Assembly (NCBI GenBank): GCA_036785705.1
Contig: JAWUZG010000084.1
Location: 9,189,501 to 9,253,500, forward strand
Length of the DNA stretch: 64,000 nt
Source: Acanthornis magna
Taxonomy: Eukaryota > Chordata > Aves > Passeriformes > Acanthizidae
Direction of reading: 5' to 3'
This document shows, piece by piece, positions 41,633 through 50,167 of this stretch. The notes beneath the pieces were generated by a model. The model did not search any database and had not been told where the DNA came from. It saw only the letters and a program-made list of their open reading frames with translations. A program made the position numbers and the translations under genes. How positions within the stretch are numbered: the stretch's first letter is position 1; the number at the start of each line of letters is the position of its first letter.

Positions 41633-42027
41633 CTGCAAGGCACGGGGGAGAGGGGAAGAGAGAGAGGGAAGGAGGGGTGAGAACTTCGCCCGCGGGGCGG
41701 GGGTTGAGGAGGGGGCGCCGCGCCGCCGCCCCCAGGCACCCACCTGAGCGGATCATGTGGCCGGAGTTGACGGGCTCCCCGGTGCGCGGGTGCAACCAAG
41801 TGGTGCTGCGGGTCAGGTCGCTGCGAGGGAGAAGCGGAAAACATGCACCTGTTAGCGATGGAGGGCGCGGGGCCGCCCGAGCGGGCGGCGGGCGGGAGCG
41901 GGGCCGCGCTGCCCCCCGCGCCCCTCCCCGCGGCGCCCCCTTACTCGATGAAGAAGACGCGCCCGTCCCTGCAGACGCCGTAGGACCAGTGCTCAGGTAG
42001 AGTGTCCCGCCCCACCGCCGCCGCCAT
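41575..42027 (-). CDS. PLEKHA7: PLEKHA7 5' coding region, exons 1-3 (partial gene)
   Basis: This is the N-terminus of pleckstrin homology domain-containing family A member 7. In vertebrates this protein sits at the zonula adherens, binds p120-catenin, links junctions to microtubule minus ends through CAMSAP3, and binds PDZD11 through its WW region. Joining 42027-41945, 41820-41744 and 41632-41575 gives one frame of 72 complete codons plus two bases. It begins MAAAVGRDTLPEHWSYGVCR and agrees almost residue for residue with my memory of mammalian PLEKHA7. WW1 spans about residues 10-42 (L10-P11, W14, G22, F25-F26, W36, P39). WW2 begins at L55-P56 with W59 and Y70-F71, and its end lies in the next exon. 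All introns have GT-AG ends and consistent phases. The PH domain, coiled coil and C-terminus are outside the window. PLEKHA5 and PLEKHA6 are paralogues, but the HPRTGEPVNSGHMIRSDLPR stretch favours PLEKHA7. I am confident of the identity; the rest of the gene is inferred. Confidence 0.95.
41633..41743 (-). other. PLEKHA7: PLEKHA7 intron 2 (111 nt)
   Basis: This short intron starts GTGGGTGCC and ends CCGTGCCTTGCAG. A pyrimidine-rich stretch (about 41646-41685, read on the minus strand) precedes the acceptor. It interrupts a codon after its first base (phase 1). At 111 nt it is probably spliced by intron definition. Confidence 0.9.
41744..41820 (-). CDS. PLEKHA7: PLEKHA7 coding exon 2 (second half of WW1)
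   Basis: The exon has 77 nt: one base completing Asp28, 25 codons, then the first base of Asp54. The acceptor is TTCTCCCTCGCAG|C and the donor CTCAG|GTGGGT. It supplies the second WW1 signature Trp (W36), the binding-face Pro (P39) and the linker TGEPVNSGHMIRS before WW2. The loop at residues 28-33 reads DDLTRS. From memory, mammals have a different but equal-length loop here, so the length is conserved while the residues vary. Confidence 0.93.
41821..41944 (-). other. PLEKHA7: PLEKHA7 intron 1 (124 nt)
   Basis: This very short GC-rich intron lies between coding exons 1 and 2. It starts GTAAGG and ends in a pyrimidine-rich TTCTCCCTCGCAG. It interrupts a codon after its second base (phase 2). 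It is much shorter than typical vertebrate first introns. Confidence 0.9.
41945..42027 (-). CDS. PLEKHA7: PLEKHA7 coding exon 1 (start codon to first donor)
   Basis: The exon has 83 coding nt: 27 codons plus GA of a split Asp codon. The ATG is the first in-frame start and lies in a perfect TISU element. The encoded protein starts with a short Ala run, matching the known PLEKHA7 N-terminus. It carries the first half of WW1 (L10-P11, W14, then FF at 25-26). The donor is GA|GTAAGG, with the GT at 41944-41943. Reading past the donor meets a stop at once (TAA inside GTAAGG), so splicing is required. The 5'UTR boundary cannot be seen from sequence alone; the TISU suggests a very short leader. Confidence 0.93.
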
Positions 42028-42031
42028 GTTC
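42020..42031 (-). promoter_or_regulatory. TISU / YY1 element over the PLEKHA7 start codon
   Basis: The minus strand reads GAACATGGCGGC. This matches the TISU consensus SAASATGGCGGC at every position and contains the YY1 core AANATGGCGGC. TISU elements are known both to bind YY1 and to direct accurate initiation on mRNAs with very short 5' leaders. The ATG inside it is the PLEKHA7 start codon. By inference, the main start site lies within a few tens of bases upstream, around 42033-42060. Confidence 0.8.
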
Positions 42032-42050
42032 GCCGTGCGCGCAGCCGGCC

Positions 42051-42074
42051 GGGGCGGGGGTGCGGGCGGGCGGG
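42051..42074 (+). promoter_or_regulatory. GC boxes and G-quadruplex motif upstream of the ATG
   Basis: Five runs of three or more G on the plus strand (the PLEKHA7 template strand) are separated by loops of 1, 3, 1 and 1 nt. The first two runs form a consensus Sp1 box, GGGGCGGGG. The motif lies 24-47 nt upstream of the start codon, where the TISU element predicts transcription to begin. Structure formation is inferred from the pattern only. Confidence 0.6.
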
Positions 42075-42614
42075 CGGCCGGCGCTCGGCGCCCAGCGCCC
42101 GGCTCTGCTCGGCAGCGCCACCGCGGCGCGGGCGGGGGGCGACACCTCCTGCCCCTCGGGAGGCCGCGGGCACGGCGGCGGGAGCGGGAGCCCGCGGTGC
42201 TGCCGCCCGGCTTTGTCCGCCGCTGCCCCGCGCCCGCCCCCCGGCCCCGCGTGCGCTGCCGGCCCCGGCCCCGCTGAGGCGCAGCGGCCCCCCGCGGTCA
42301 CCCCCGCGGGCAGCGGCTGCTCGCGGGCGGGAGCCGCGCATCCCCGCGGGGCGGAGGGACCGGGATTGTCTCGTGTTCAGCTCTGGGAGCCGCGCCCCGA
42401 GCTCGTCCGGAGCGGGGGATGTTCAGGTGTGAGCGCACCTGGCTGCCGCCGTGCCCCGGGACGCGCGGGCCAGCGGCGCGGGTGAGGGGAGACGCGCAGG
42501 CCGCGGGGACTTTGAGCCTCGGGCGCAGGGCACGGGGGCACCAGGGTTAGAAACAGCGCAGAGAGGCAGCGGCAGCAGCCGGCCCACAAAGCAGAGCTGT
42601 CACCGGCACTGGGA

Positions 42615-42735
42615 AGGACCCGTGCCAGACCCTGTGCTCATCAATGACCTAGAAAAGGCAGGAGGGTAACGTGAGAGAGCCCGCTCGGTGCATTTCAGTG
42701 ACGCTGTGCTGGCTCCCAGTCAGACCTGTGACACT
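42615..42735 (+). mobile_element. Possible CR1 ORF2 remnant at the island edge
   Basis: The stretch 'ctcatcaatgacctagaaaag' followed by 'gcatttcagtgacgctgtgctgg' resembles the CR1 ORF2 segment 'atcaatgacctggat... tttgcagatgacaccaagctgg'. It is short and divergent, so the call is tentative. Confidence 0.35.
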
Positions 42736-43750
42736 AAGATCCTTACTGGTGCTGGTGCATGGGGATGCTACTGCTAAAGACAAGAGTTAAGTGCTCCAGT
42801 CACTCAGAATATGATTTTGGGACAGACAAGGAGTGGTGTGCCGTACAGCAGAGCCCGTAGGTTTCTTACTCTCATCCTAGCGCCAGCCAGCAGAGCGAGG
42901 ATGGATGCCAAAGGAGTCCTAGCCAGTGCCTTGGCTTGGCCGTAGTGGTAGTTGCAGCAGAAGAGGAGGACTGACAAAGCCAAGGGGTTCAGAGTGCAAA
43001 AATGGCCACCTGCTTTTTCAATGAGTGGCAGAGCCAAGCATGGCTATGTGGAGTTCTTGTTGTTCTGATACTGGGGAAGAGAGAAGGATCAAAAAGCCAG
43101 GAAATGGGACGTTTGCTAGCTTGGAGAAGGAGAGTGTTAAAAGGGGAAAGACAGGCTGCAAAGAGGGGTGGGAAAGGGTGGGTGGGTCTGACTGGGGACA
43201 GGTTGGTAAAGGAAAACAGAGGAGACCAACTGAGGACACACGGCTGCGGGGGAGAGGGACAACGCCAGCATGCAGCAGAGAGAGTGTAAAGGGGAGAGTG
43301 CTGCAGTACAGAGAAAATGACAACGTTTGCTTTTTCTTCTAAATAACCAAAATAAATCATCAGAAGAAAGCAGGAGGCAAGAAAAGCAGCATCAGTCAGA
43401 AGAGAGAGGACTTTGCTCTATTGCACGCCAGTTTCAGACAACACTGCAGGTATGGTGCATCAGGGTAGCTTTGTGTGGACTTCCCTTTTTGACCACTGTT
43501 GGAGAAGAAGATACTGTACTATATAGATATATATGTACTATACTAGTGTCATCTAACCAAGAATGGTCATAACTGTGGCATACATAGCAGACTGATATTC
43601 ACATCTTCCAAGAATCCACAGAATTTTAGTTTATCCACAGTTACAAAGCAGGAGAGAATATATTGTAGCCTTTTATCCTAAGTCAGAATTTTGATTAAAA
43701 CTTCTAATACTAACACTTCTGTGTGCTGCCTTCTTTTTTTTTTTGAAACC
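42736..43750. other. Intergenic stretch between promoter island and LTR
   Basis: The sequence is purine-rich on the plus strand and shows no recognised gene. An AATAAA lies at about 43350 on the plus strand, so a promoter-divergent noncoding transcript could end here, but there is no direct evidence for one. Confidence 0.45.
43165..43186 (+). other. G-quadruplex motif in a G-rich stretch
   Basis: Five runs of G (4, 3, 3, 3, 3) are separated by loops of 1, 3, 1 and 1 nt, inside a purine-rich stretch from about 43080 to 43280. It lies between the CpG island and the solo LTR. Confidence 0.7.
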
Positions 43751-44680
43751 ATATTGGGTTACCATGGCAAAGGTTTGGTAGCAGGGAGGGTTGCAGGGGT
43801 GGCTTCTGACAGAAGCTACCAGAAGCTTCCCTTGTGTCCAACAGAGGCAACGCTGTCCAGCTCCAGGATGGACTCGCCACTGTCCAGTGTAATGGATAAA
43901 GGATTTTAAAAGGGAAAAAAGTTATCATGAAGGAGGAATTGCAGCCAGAGAAGAGGAGTGAGAATTTGTGAGAGGAAAAGCCCTGCAGACAGCACAGGCA
44001 GTGCAGAAGGAGGGGTAGGAGGTGCCCCAGGTGCTGGAGCTCAGATTCCCCTGCAGCCCATGGGGAGGCAGCCCCCCACTGCAGCCATGGAGGACTCCAT
44101 GCCAGAGCAGGTGGATGCCTGAAGGAGGCTGTGACCCCATGGGAAGCCCATGCTGGAGCAGGCTCCTGGCAGGACCTGTGGCCTCATGGAGAGAGGAGCC
44201 AATGCTGGAGCAGATTTGCTGGCAGGAGTTGTGATCCAGAGGGGGACCCACACGGGAGCAACCTGTTCCTGAAGGGAACTGCACCCTGTGGAGCAGGGGA
44301 AGAGTGTGAGGAGTCCTCCCCCTGAGGAGCAGGAGTGGCAATGTATGATGAACTGACCACAGCCCCATTCCCCATCCCCCTGTGCCACTGAGGGGGAAGA
44401 GAAAAAGAATCAGGAATAAAGTTGGAAGAAGGGGGGTAGGGGAAGGTGTTTTTAAGATTTTATTTCTCAATATACTCTTCTGATTTAATTGGTAATAAAT
44501 GAATTTCCCCAAGTTGAGTCTCTTTTGCCTATGACAGTAACTGGTGAGTGACCTCTCTCTGCTCTTATCTCGACCCATGAGCCTTTCATTATATTTTCTC
44601 TCCCCAGCCCATTTGAGGAGGGAGAATGACAGAGTGGTTTTGATGGGCACCTGACGTCCAGCCAGTGTCAACTCAACACA
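43751..44680 (+). mobile_element. Solo LTR of an avian endogenous retrovirus
   Basis: About 930 bp of higher-GC sequence resembles an LTR family I recognise from bird genomes. It opens near TATTGGGTTACCATGGCAA and has a middle section rich in repeated GGAGCAGG / CCCATGG motifs. Two AATAAA signals follow (44415-44420, 44494-44499), and the 3' end is ...GCCAGTGTCAACTCAACACA. Possible 6-bp target duplications flank it (gaaacc at 43745-43750, gaagcc at 44681-44686, one mismatch). No gag, pol or env sequence and no second LTR are present, so it is a solo LTR left by recombination. Plus orientation follows from the polyadenylation signals. The exact 5' edge is uncertain by several bases and the family name is not assigned. 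Confidence 0.75.
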
Positions 44681-45404
44681 GAAGCCCTAACAATTCTAAG
44701 TCATTCTGGTTAGGTGTGAGTTATCACAGAACCTGCAGTAAGGTCAGTTCTAGTGCAGTTCCAAAGTAAATCAAATACAAGTTGCTTAGTGCCATTGCAT
44801 GTTTAGGGCTGTGCAGAAGAGATAAGACCAACTCTTGCTCTAGAGACATTAATTTGCCATGGTGCTCTGAAGCAAGTCTTCCATGCTCCATCAGCTGCAT
44901 GAACTCATTGAATTTAGTGTGTAACTCCACCAGGCTTTGGCTATTCAACCACTGTGACAAAACACAGTGGGCTTCTCCACCTCAAATGAATAGTAACTTC
45001 TTTGAATAAACATTATTGTGTTTTGGATTTCAGGTCCTAAAAGCATCTAAACTGGGTCTGCTTAGCCTAACATTCTGTCTTGTGTCCCAACAGGAGCAGG
45101 TGCCGGGAAAGAGTGCAAGAGCCAGACAACTCCCCAGCTTCTTCCCTTAACTCCAGTACCTACATCTAGTGCTTGCCTGCAGAAGCTGTGAGCTCAGAAA
45201 GCTCTTGAGCACGATGTTGTTTGCATACGTAGCTCCTAATGGATCTTTTCTGTGGACTTGTCCAGATTAGAGCCCACATGATTTCTATCATCCAGCAACA
45301 GCAAAGTACTCCTAGTGCTCGTCTTACCTGAGTTGTGTATGAAGAATCACCTTGTTTTGTTTGTTTTGAACTTAGATCCTGTTTCATTGATTTCCCTCAG
45401 TTCT

Positions 45405-45660
45405 TGCAATGAAAGAGATGGTGGTCATCTAGTGCAGCCTCCTGCAGTGTCATCATGGATTTTAGACCAGGTGGCTCAAGCCTTTGTCCACATAAAGATG
45501 TGAAAATGCTCCAAGGACAGAAATTCAACATCCTCTCTTAGCAACCTGTTCCTCTGTGCCTGTGGTGAAAGTACTTTCATTATCTCAAGTTAGAAGCTCT
45601 CTGTTTCAATTTGTCACCCTTGTCATATGACCAAATCTTGAGTTGATGCATCATGGTGCC
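45405..45660 (-). mobile_element. CR1 LINE 3' fragment
   Basis: This reverse-orientation CR1 remnant is recognised by 'ggtcatctagtgcagcctcc', 'agaccaggtggctcaagcc', 'cttagcaacctgttcctctg' and 'tttgtcacccttgtcatatg' in consensus order. It is strongly diverged and carries small indels. Confidence 0.75.
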
Positions 45661-46339
45661 CGAGGCATTAGCACATTATCACAGTACACCTGCTAATTAC
45701 AGACAAATGCATTATTGAAAAAGCATATTTTCTTACAGTAACTTGCAGAGCTCTATTCCAAAATTAAGATCAAGATGAAAACTTAGTTTAGATTCATAAA
45801 AGTACACAAGCTGATGTGTTGGGCTCATCAGGAGATAGGTTTGTGATTCAGAGCCCTGGAGGAAGAATGCCTCCAGGCATCATTCATTAATAAGATTCTT
45901 CTGATTTTTCTGCTCTTTTTGTCAGGCTCTGGTTCCAGTCCTCCCTGACTGATAGCAGACACTGTTCTATTATATAGCATTCATTGCACTCCGGAGGTGC
46001 TGTCTGGAAGAAGTTGTTTTGGGGTAAAACTAGGACTTTAAGCCACAATATCAGAAACTCGGCTAAAGGAAGTGAAATATGCTCTTCAACATTAGGGTCT
46101 AATAAAAGCTAGAGGCTCCCTTTGTTGATAACTCAGTAGTTCAAGGAGACATCACAAGGTCCCTAAATACTGCAAGTTTGAACCCACATTTGACAGCTTT
46201 ATGGGAATGTGTCACTAATGTTACTTGCTCTGTCTGCGTCCTCTGGGAACAATTTTTTTGATGACTTCATTAAATTGGGAGAGCAGTGATATTTTTTAAA
46301 GTATGCCAAAATCTGTATCTACACTTTCATGGAAACATA

Positions 46340-46680
46340 CAATCACAGAATGGTTTGGGTTGGAAGGGACCTTAAAGATCATCCCCCACCCAACCAACCC
46401 CCTCCCACCCTCCACCAGACCTTAAAGATCATCCCCCACCCAACCAACCCCCTCCCACCCTCCACCAGACCAGCTTGCTCAGAGCTCCATCCAACCTGGC
46501 CTTGACCATTTCCAGGGATGGGGCATCCACAGCTTCTCTGGGCAACCTGTTCCAATGCCTCACCACCCTCACACTAAAGAATTTTGTCCTAATATCTGAT
46601 CTGAACCCGTTCTCTTTCAGTATAAAACTGTTACCCTTTTTTCAATCACTGCATGCCCTTGCTATTTCCGGAATAAACTC
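46340..46680 (-). mobile_element. CR1 LINE 3' fragment with internal duplication
   Basis: This is a reverse-orientation CR1: 'aatcacagaatggtttgggt', 'tggaagggaccttaaagatc', 'gacc(a)gcttgctcagagc', 'ccagggatggggcatccaca', 'tctgggcaacctgttcca', 'gcctcaccaccctcacac' and a degraded 'aaactgttaccc...cactgcatgccctt'. The consensus is interrupted by a perfect 50-bp tandem duplication at 46371-46470. Divergence is modest compared with the other copies here. Confidence 0.92.
46371..46470. repeat. Perfect 50-bp tandem duplication inside the CR1
   Basis: Bases 46371-46420 and 46421-46470 are identical over all 50 positions, each beginning cttaaagatcatcccccacc and ending tccaccagac. Homology extends a further 3 bp (gac) to the left. 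The unit is C-rich on the plus strand. The identity of the two copies in an otherwise diverged element points to a recent event, or to an assembly artefact. Confidence 0.97.
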
Positions 46681-47094
46681 ACTGAATATGAACACCCTTT
46701 CTACCTCATCCCTTTCTTTTCAGCCCTTGCCCTTACATCCCAGCTTCACCCTGGCAGTAGCAACACCCAATTCTTCTCATTTCCTCTTTTTTCCACTTTC
46801 ATTACACACATCCCCACCCTTTTCACCATTCATGTCTGCATGTTTCCCTGCACTTTTTCAATTCTTCATGTGCTCTAACTTTTCAACAAAACGTGGACTA
46901 GGAATCTGCAAATAATGGTGGTGACACTACATAGGAATCCTCCCTCCCCATAAAAAAGGGTAAAAAGGTAAAAAAGTATCAATTTCATCACTCACAATTA
47001 GATCCAGTGTCTAGAAGGTTACAGAATCACAGCTGGATTTCAGGATGGTGTATACTCTAATGATCTATTTCCTATTTTTCACAGAATTTAATAC

Positions 47095-47126
47095 AATTGA
47101 ATTTGATGATCTTAGAGGTCAAAAGC
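47095..47126 (+). mobile_element. Possible CR1 3' tail scrap
   Basis: The text 'aattgaatttgatgatcttagaggtc' resembles the CR1 end 'ggacttgatgatcttagaggtc'. The match is too short to be certain, and nothing upstream of it is recognisably CR1. Confidence 0.35.
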
Positions 47127-48299
47127 TGCTGCTATTTCAGGAAACATTTTTAAATGAGGTACAATGCATAGAAAAGCCTTCTAGTTACGACTTTTTCATC
47201 ATGGCCTGTACATTTTATAAAGGATAAGCACAACCTTTAAAAGGTGTGAGGCCAGACAGAGGCAGAGCATTTGAGGAGTAATGAATCTGAATTATTAAAT
47301 CCTGGTTAAGAAAGCTTATAAGCCATAATGCAAAACATGTATTATGCCTTTTAGCATGATTTTCCAGCTCTGCTCAGAACAACTGAGAATTAAAATCATG
47401 AAAGGTTTCATGGTGAGACGGATTAATTTGCAAGACAATTTCAGAGCAGTTCATTTTCTGATTATACTGAAATATAAGTAGTGCAACCACATTGTTCTTC
47501 AGGATTGTGCATTGTGATTCCCATCTAGCAGTGGCAAGTGCTTAAGGGACCAGAAATTAATACATTGATTCTTAGAGGTAGAAGAGTAAGCTAACCAGAC
47601 AGCAGGGGAAATAGGGAAGAGATCTTGGAGACATTAGGCAAATCCACATTCCTGGAAAGCTTGCAGTGCCATTACTCCAAAACTGCAACACTCCTTCAGA
47701 TTATGGAAGAACTACACTAAGGAATCACCATGGTGTATTTGTTCAAACTGGGGAAAACAACTTTAGCTGTTGGATTATCAAACAGCATGGGAAAAAGCCA
47801 TCTCAGGAGAACAGTAACAACAGAACTCTTCAATTCGAAAAAAAATAATGGCCATGCACAGCTAGAGTCAGTGTCTTGCTGTAGGATGAAGTAGCACTAT
47901 AATGAAATAGATCAAACATGCAAAAAGATTTTTTCCAGTCTGAAGTCTTAAAATTGTTTAAAACAAGAAGAGGAAAAATTAAAAAGATTCAAGTCAAAGA
48001 CCAAACATTACCTTAGTGGGTACGGAAAGCAAACAAGATAACAAAAAGATCATTATTTTGAAACTAAAATACAGTTGATGAGATTTAATGCATACCAATC
48101 AATTTTATTCCTTGTTCATCTGTGTCAGCACAAGTAGAAAATAGCTTGATTTATGCCAAGATAAATTTGAATACAGATGATACATAGAAATTTTCCCAAA
48201 TGGAATGAGCAGTAAAGCAGCCTAAGTAGGTATGTCATGTCCCCTGTCACCAGTTTCTAAAGACTGGTTCAGACAAAATTTTTGCCAGTGAAATTCTGA

Positions 48300-48380
48300 G
48301 TGTACTTTTTTGTCTCAGGTCAGGAGCTATGAAAAGATGATCTCACAAGATCCCTTTTAGTCTATATTTCTATGAAAAGA
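48300..48380 (+). mobile_element. Short CR1-like 3' tail
   Basis: The stretch 'gatgatctcacaagatcccttttagtc...atttctatgaaa' resembles the terminal CR1 sequence '...gatgatctcacaaggtccctt... attctatga'. Only the last 50-80 bp are recognisable. Confidence 0.5.
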
Positions 48381-50129
48381 AATACTAGTTCAAAATGTTA
48401 AGATTTTTAGAAATAGATGGACATCAAAAATTGTCATCACATGATAGGTACTAAAAAGTACCTTTATTGAGTGGCTATCTAGTTGACAGGAAGAATTCAC
48501 GGCAACCTCTTGAATTTAAAAATTTCTGTTACTTCCAAGGGGAGGAAGGGCAATCCCTGATACAGTTAAGAAAGATAAGCGACTTGCACAATGGTATTGC
48601 TGATGACGTGACTAAATATAGAGCACATACTCGTTCCTGATCTGGAGTGTTTTCGGCTGAGCAACACAACCTACAGAAGTCAGGAGAGCTAGACAGAAGG
48701 AAGGGTGACAAGAGTCACAAGATATGAACAAAAATTAGGCACACCATCTGCGAGACATCACCCATTTCCAGCCTAAGCACTTTCCAGGACAGAATTAACA
48801 TATATTAATACAATGCCAAATAAATCTTGAGCAGAACAGAAAAGGTATTGTCACCAATAGATTGTGTTTTATCTTTTTATATGTGCTGACATTAAATGAA
48901 ACATCTTTTACACTTTCTATAAAGGGCAGTTTATGCTGTGGGGAGAGTGATGGCAAATTTTAGACAAAGTAAGATTTTTAGAGATTATTTTCCTTGCAAT
49001 GGACTGAGAAGTTTCCCTAAATTTCCATGGGAATAATGTCAGGCAATAGAATTCTGAGAGCGCCAGAAGACAAATATAGCTGATAAAATAAGAAAGATTA
49101 AATAATGGTAAATCTATTGTTGAAGGAATTCCAAATACGGAAAAAGGAATTATTCATTTTCCTGGCCACTGGAAAGAATATAAACAAGTTCAAATTGTAT
49201 CCACAGTTCCTCTGAGGAAGATATGGAGCATGACATTGTACAAGAACAGTTTGGAAGCTCACTGTCTCCCTGTGCAGCAGGATCTGACTGGTGACTGCAC
49301 ACAGGCATCAGCCGAGACAGTGACACTGCTGAGCAAGACAGATGGGAAAATGACATTGAGAAGGCAACACTGGTGCTGCATAACAAATCCAAACTTCTCC
49401 TTCCAAAACATGCTGAACTCTCCTACGAGTAAAAAACACAGTAATTATATTTAGTTAAAAGGTTTTCTTTTCCAAACCATTATCAGTTTTATTTAAAAGT
49501 ATGTTCATGCTGAAAGCACCCTTTGTGAAATCCAGAAGATATCTTCAAAATAATTCTGATTTCCTTACAAATGTCCTTCATTTTTAAAGACATCTTACTG
49601 ATTTACCTTCTAGATGCAAATATCTGAATATATCTAATTACCTCTCTCTCACCTGCATATCCATTTGCCCAAAAGAATTATATTCATAGAATCGAGTTAA
49701 GCACGTCCCCTGAAATGCAAAAAAATGCACACAAAAGCAAAAATGAATGAATGCCTTCCCTAATTACTAAGTCAATTTACAATTTCCTGTCACACAAGCT
49801 TTTATGATTACTATATTTAACACAGTCCCATCTCTTCTCCATTTTCTCTCTTTTGCATTTCACAAAGTCTCAATAATTTGCATACCCAGCACCTAGAATC
49901 CTCGCACTAGGATATATTTGGTAATCAAAAATTAAACCAAATAATAAATAGTCATAATTTTTGTCCTGACAAGTCTTATCGTTCTAAACAGAAGTGGCAA
50001 TAGTTAAATGTCTGCACAGCGCTCAAGCTATTTGTAGAAGGAGAAATACAAAAGGACAATTATGTGCCAAAGTCATGGGATCATTTCCAGAAATTTAACT
50101 TACATTTTTATAATGAACGCTTGCGGGTG

Positions 50130-50167
50130 TTTTTCTTTTTTTTCTTCTTTTTTTTTTTTTTCTTTTT
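50130..50167. repeat. T-rich polypyrimidine tract
   Basis: About 38 bases of T with four scattered C. No recognisable retroelement or processed gene copy adjoins it on the side expected for a minus-strand tail. Confidence 0.9.

Larger units (their letters stand above)
41030..42610. promoter_or_regulatory. PLEKHA7: CpG-island promoter of PLEKHA7
   Basis: A sharp rise in G+C and CpG starts near 41030 and fades near 42610, against AT-rich, CpG-poor flanks. The island covers exons 1-3, both small introns, the start of intron 3 and about 580 bp upstream of the ATG. It has many GC boxes and no convincing TATA or CCAAT box near the start. This is typical of a broadly expressed TATA-less promoter. 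Transcription may run in both directions, but I see no coding gene on the plus side. Confidence 0.9.

Noticed and set aside
41239..41844. 201-codon minus-strand Pro/Ala/Arg-rich open frame
   Set aside because: It overlaps exons 2 and 3 in a wrong frame; length and composition follow from high G+C.
41571..42341. 256-codon minus-strand open frame across the CpG island
   Set aside because: It reads exon 2 in frame but exon 1 out of frame and runs through both introns. GC-rich sequence simply lacks stops. The spliced three-exon model fits PLEKHA7 exactly.
42060..42485. 141-codon plus-strand open frame opposite the promoter
   Set aside because: It is an Ala/Gly/Arg/Pro-rich translation of CpG-island DNA with no recognisable domain.
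43925..44671. 248-codon minus-strand open frame
   Set aside because: It is antisense to the solo LTR, whose GC-rich repeated motifs lack stops.
46475..46915. 146-codon plus-strand open frame
   Set aside because: Its first part is the reverse strand of a CR1 3' end and the rest is pyrimidine-rich unique DNA.
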